This document shows positions 20,060 to 24,005 of a stretch of DNA of 24,005 nt, one piece after another. The notes under the pieces are model-generated. The model searched no databases and was not told the origin of the DNA. It saw nothing but the letters and a program-made list of their open reading frames with translations. A program made the position numbers and the translations under genes. The DNA comes from Lunasporangiospora selenospora (lineage: Eukaryota > Mortierellomycota > Mortierellomycetes > Mortierellales > Mortierellaceae), in contig JAABOA010000124.1 of the NCBI GenBank assembly GCA_015680635.1, forward strand, positions 1 through 24,005. Reading direction: 5' to 3'. Positions within the stretch are counted from its first letter, which is position 1; the number at the start of each line of letters is the position of its first letter.

Positions 20060-22378
20060 GTATCAATCAACAACAGAGAAGGAAGCGTTTGTAATGGGAT
20101 TGACCAAGGGGCTCATTCGATACTTTACTACATATCAGAATGCAACTCTATATAAACGGTCAGGACTAATTCGAACAAGTTCACCTCATTCTCATTCGCT
20201 ACTATGCACTGCCCTTATTATTTGTGCGGAGGGCTTTGATTACTCCTATGAACACCCATCCGTACACATGGGAGAATATCGTAATCCAAAGCGTCCCAGC
20301 AAGGGTTGATTCACAGGGAGACCAAGGAATATACGCCATACTTGATCAACTTTCCTATACACACGAGGTGCTTAATGATGGTCGCCTCATGGTTATCGAT
20401 GCAGGATCAACGTATTATTTTAGTTACAGGAATAATAACGTTGAGAAACATATGTGAGGAAGTATACGATCGAAACCCTGTTGCTGACCCACGCGCAGAG
20501 TCGATGTCTGCCAAACCATTCACTGTTCCGATGATGGGACCTAGCACTTAAAACTCGGACAAGGTCAATATAGTCTATATTTGTAATGGGTATAGTCATC
20601 AGAGGTTCATGGTAGGGATGAAATCCCTCAATTACACAATAACAGTTACTGACTTGAGTGGACATATACGCGTTGGTCTTGAACAGTGTGCACCATATCC
20701 AGTGAAAGGAAGAGCCTAGTTGCTAATAAAGAAAAATGAACGACAGCGTTCAATAACCTTTTCCCAATTATACACTGGGAATGGTACGCGTATGCAATTC
20801 ATTTAAGAGACACTTCTATAATGGATGGATCGCCCATCATGGGTCCATTCCGACTTTAGCAATCGTATCTCGAGTCCCTTTCACCCCTTACCAGCAAACT
20901 ATTATTGCCCTGCAAAGACTCTCACAAAAACATCAATATACCCCTAGTAATTGATATCACAGACCAAATGACATGGACATCTGTCGTAAGAATGTTGCAC
21001 GCTCGAACCGCACTGCACAATAAGTGAGAGGCGAAGGACCCGAACGTATGCAGTCGAGCAAGTCTATCAGAAAAATAAATGCGCGAAACAAAGATGAATG
21101 GAGAGATTGAAAGGGAGAGAGCGAGGGTACTTTGACACTACTAACACACCCAGATGCAGGAGACTGAAATGTAATGCCACAACCACATGACGACAAGACC
21201 GAATTGACTCGAACCCACTGAACTTGATCCATTAGCCTTTTCTGAAAGACACCAAGACACTGACGGTTACAACAGTTTGTTACTTTACCAAACAACGAGG
21301 CGACCTTTTTCAATATGAAAGCAAATTCTCATCGGGATACAGTTGAAAAAGTCTATTCCTTCCATGCTCTTTTTTTAATAGGCGGATCAAATTGTAAACC
21401 CTCCTCCTGGTACCAATCACAGTTTGTCTTACGAGAAAGACATCGGCATGGACAACCCATGTTCATATCAAGCAAGGGTTGGCTGGTTGCTACAAATATG
21501 AGAATATTTTGGGGAAATACGTATGATATCTCATAGTTTTAAGTTGCTGCTTGAATGCATTTTTTTTGGGAGGGGGGATGACCTTTGTTATGCATATTCC
21601 CGTTCGATTGACTATGGATACTAACAACAACAAAGGCACTCGTGCTCTGTTTCATCCTCAGAGAGGGCACACATGCGCCCAATACGTCATTTCGGCGACA
21701 TACGCAATTGAATATAAATGTTTCAGTGAAAAATAAACTACCAGACACACCTAAAAGCGCATAGCTGATGACCCTGAATAGGTGTAGTTTGAGAACAACA
21801 ACTCCAAAACTGTGAGCTACCGAAATAGGGCGAGTCCGTTAGGCACAACATCCAGACCTGTGGGCATATCACTGAAAGAGAGTAGGGCTACAGGACGAGA
21901 GTGTTCATCCAAAGCGACTGCTGTCAGCAACACATTTTAACATGATCCACACTTTTGTCGTACGGCCTGCAGATGAGTAAACGCTCGGATAGGACTTTTC
22001 TACAGTCTGAATAATCAAATTTAGCTGTACTAGAGGGGGGGAAAAATGAGCAATACGATATATGCATCAAGAATGTACCCGGCTTTAGACATCGGGATCA
22101 ACGGAAGAAGAGACGTTCCTAGGAAAGCAAGGTGCAATCTATGCATAGGCGCTTGTGGTTCTGATGAAGGGTGTTCTTGTCAAGTGCAAACAGTTCAGTT
22201 CCTTCAGCGTCTGTGGGAAAATAGAACATGTTAATATTCACCATGCAAGTTAGAACTACAAAGGAATAAATGATCATGTGGATAATTGAATAGTTCTAAT
22301 GCAAATATTATAGTATGATTTAATGGTAATAGGTACATGGTGTGGTTTCTAAGGACTAGAGCCAGAGCAAAGAGCTGC
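20060..22378. other. Gene-poor intergenic region with short ORFs
   Basis: 2.3 kb without a supported gene. Overlapping short frames at 20094-20309 and 20224-20457 (71 and 77 codons) are the most protein-like: the second contains IVIQSVPARVDS, GIYAILDQLSY and DGRLMVIDAGSTYYFS and may be the remains of a decayed gene, family unknown. A minus frame at 21313-20957 (118 codons) and others look like chance. A TTTAAT at 22319-22324 (ATTAAA on the minus strand), about 55 bp past the transporter stop, may be that gene's poly(A) signal. No RNA gene was found. Confidence 0.4.
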
Positions 22379-24005
22379 TTACTTCTCTTTCTCATTAATA
22401 ATCTCCATCTTCTGGTCACTATATCCAGTTTCCGTCTCGGTGGTCTCATCACCGCCAAACTTGGCGTCTTGTGCATCATGGTCAAGAGAGAGATCGACTT
22501 TCTTCATCAAAAGAGTGAAGAGACCAGCGATGACGACCATAGAGGCAGAAATGATGGAGAGAATCATCTGTGCGTCACCATAGGCAGCGATGGCCTGCGA
22601 GTATGTAGGCTCAGTGAGAGCCTGGACGGCATCGACATTGTTTATGATCTTGAACTCGTCGTACTCGCCCTGGATATGATGTCTGAGACGCTGGGGCAGC
22701 ACCTGGGTCCAGACGCTGCCTGCAATGGTGCTACCGATCGAACTGATAATGGAGTTCATCATCGAGTTGACACTGATAGCCATGGCGTAATCACGGCGAT
22801 GGACGGAACCAGTGATCGCAACGATGGAAGCGAGAGAGGTCATACCATCGCCAAGACCGACAATGGCTTGTGAAATGGCGACAAAGAAGTCTGACGAGCC
22901 GGGCAAACGAGCAGGGATCATGACAATGGTACCGATGGTCTGAATGATAAGACCAATCCAGATGAAGCGGCGAGCGGCCATGAACCTCTTCATCAGGTAG
23001 CCAGTGATAGGCTGGGTAATGTAGTACGCCATCTGATAACCACGGGCGAGCAGGAAGGCCTTGGAGAATGGGATGTTGCGTGTGACAACAAGGTAGTTGT
23101 AGAAGTATGTGTAGTTCATGGAAACCATCAAACTACTAACAATGCTACCACAGATAGCACCCATGACAGTGCGATCAGACCAAATGCGCTTTGGCAACAT
23201 TGGCTTGGTGGCGAACTTGGCGTTCCATACGAGCAAAGCGATCAGACATACACCACCAGCACAAAGGCAGCCAATGACGATGGGGTTCTTGAAGTTGCCT
23301 TCGTAGGTATTGGCAGTAATCAGCGGGAAGAACGTAAAGGCCAAAGTGGCAGCCAAGATAAAGGCACCGACGAAATCAAACTGCTGAAGGAACCAGCGGA
23401 CCGTGCGACGGGGGCGCTCTCCTAGCATCTTTTCACCCTTGCGTTGGAAGTACCACAGAGGAGTCACCACCAAGATCGCACCTGCGGCGACAAGACAGGT
23501 GCAAATCAACAAGCCCGTGCGCCACATATCCTTTGTCGCGAGACGATCCACAACACTATTAGTGAAAATAAAAATGGAAGGGATCAGACTTTTGTTACAA
23601 TCATATTCAAGAATAACAGAAATTATTCTAGTCAGAGAAAGCAAAGTGTAAACGTACGCTTGGCCAACCCAAATGTTGATGACATTGCTGAGATCCATGA
23701 GACCAATGAAAATTCCACGGTGCTTAAGCGGCGTTACGTCTATACGCGAGAAATGCGAGCAAATGTGTGAGTTGAATAACCAAAGATAAGTTTGAATGAG
23801 CACAATGTTGTGTCGACGCACACTCAAGCAAAGGTCACACACAGCTCAGCCATCCAAGTGAATGGTATTGAGCGATCTGCAGCCATAACCCCTTCCTCAC
23901 TTACCAGCAATGATAACAGACTGCAAGCAGCTATAACCAGTATTGCCAATGCTACCAAGGAATCCGCCGACAGTCAACTGGATGAATTCTTTCGAAGTTG
24001 TCTGG
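22379..24005 (-). CDS. MFS siderophore-type transporter, 5' end outside the window
   Basis: Predicted exons are 24005(+)-23905, 23739-23658 and 23555-22379 on the minus strand, 452 residues visible. Introns are 165 bp (GTAAGT..GTATAG, phase 1) and 102 bp (GTACGT..CTAATAG, phase 2). Splicing gives a continuous QSVIIADVTPLKHRGIF and then NIWVGQAVVDRLATKDMW. The product is a proton-coupled major facilitator permease. The VIIADVTPLKHRG loop, the FDFVGAFILAATLAFTFFPL segment and the KPMLPKRIWSDRTV motif resemble fungal siderophore-iron transporters (ARN/SIT/MirB family), which import ferric siderophores. Roughly the last ten membrane segments are present; the first ones lie beyond the window. The C-terminal tail is short, cytoplasmic and acidic (ETTETETGYSD). 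Substrate cannot be read from sequence. Iron-dependent control is usual in the family, but the promoter is not in view. Confidence 0.87.

Noticed and set aside
20975-21060. Second tRNA-like site (GGTTCGAGCG, minus strand)
   Set aside because: A T-stem with wobbles can be drawn, but there is no matching acceptor stem and the B-box is imperfect.
21185-21290. tRNA gene on the minus strand, suggested by a perfect B-box GGTTCGAGTC near 21200
   Set aside because: The flanks do not form a T stem or an acceptor stem, and no A-box lies at the right distance.
20957-21313. 118-codon minus-strand ORF
   Set aside because: No recognisable motif, no nearby promoter or poly(A) signal, and composition like the surrounding non-coding DNA.

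Overview
The window is eukaryotic and fungal. It carries five intron-containing or single-exon protein genes with GT-AG introns of about 84-165 bp, typical fungal products (a fused two-domain fluoride exporter, a siderophore-type MFS permease, a secreted M14 carboxypeptidase) and a METTL4-type methyltransferase. Together these point to an early-diverging filamentous fungus, most likely Mucoromycota/Mortierellomycota. That placement is an inference from gene content and style; no marker gene proves it.

Layout. 60-3944 (-): a large bromodomain protein of the BRD7/BRD9 type in three exons. 3945-4145: short divergent promoter region. 4146-5612 (+): fluoride exporter (FEX), two exons. 5835-7668 (+): METTL4-like MT-A70 adenine methyltransferase, three exons. 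7976-10018 (+): secreted zinc carboxypeptidase, five exons. These four genes are compactly packed. 10019-12857 is gene-poor and holds a frameshifted relic of a PIF/Harbinger-type DDE transposase (+) and a coiled-coil ORF (-) containing a 21-bp (one heptad) minisatellite. About 12858-16042 is a striking degenerate tandem array: 24 copies of a unit of about 133 bp, most carrying a donor-like GTAAG and an acceptor-like CTCACAG in fixed positions. 16043-18151 has no convincing gene. 18152-20020 (+) is an unrecognised 622-aa multi-pass protein with a large, probably extracytoplasmic domain. 20021-22378 is mostly empty. 22379 to the window end (-) is a siderophore-type MFS transporter whose 5' part lies outside the window.

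I see no sign of one pathway. The left half is a cluster of unrelated housekeeping, chromatin and RNA/DNA-modification genes. The middle is a transposon- and repeat-rich island. The right side has two membrane proteins. The most unusual item is the 133-bp array with conserved splice-like signals, which no standard feature class explains.
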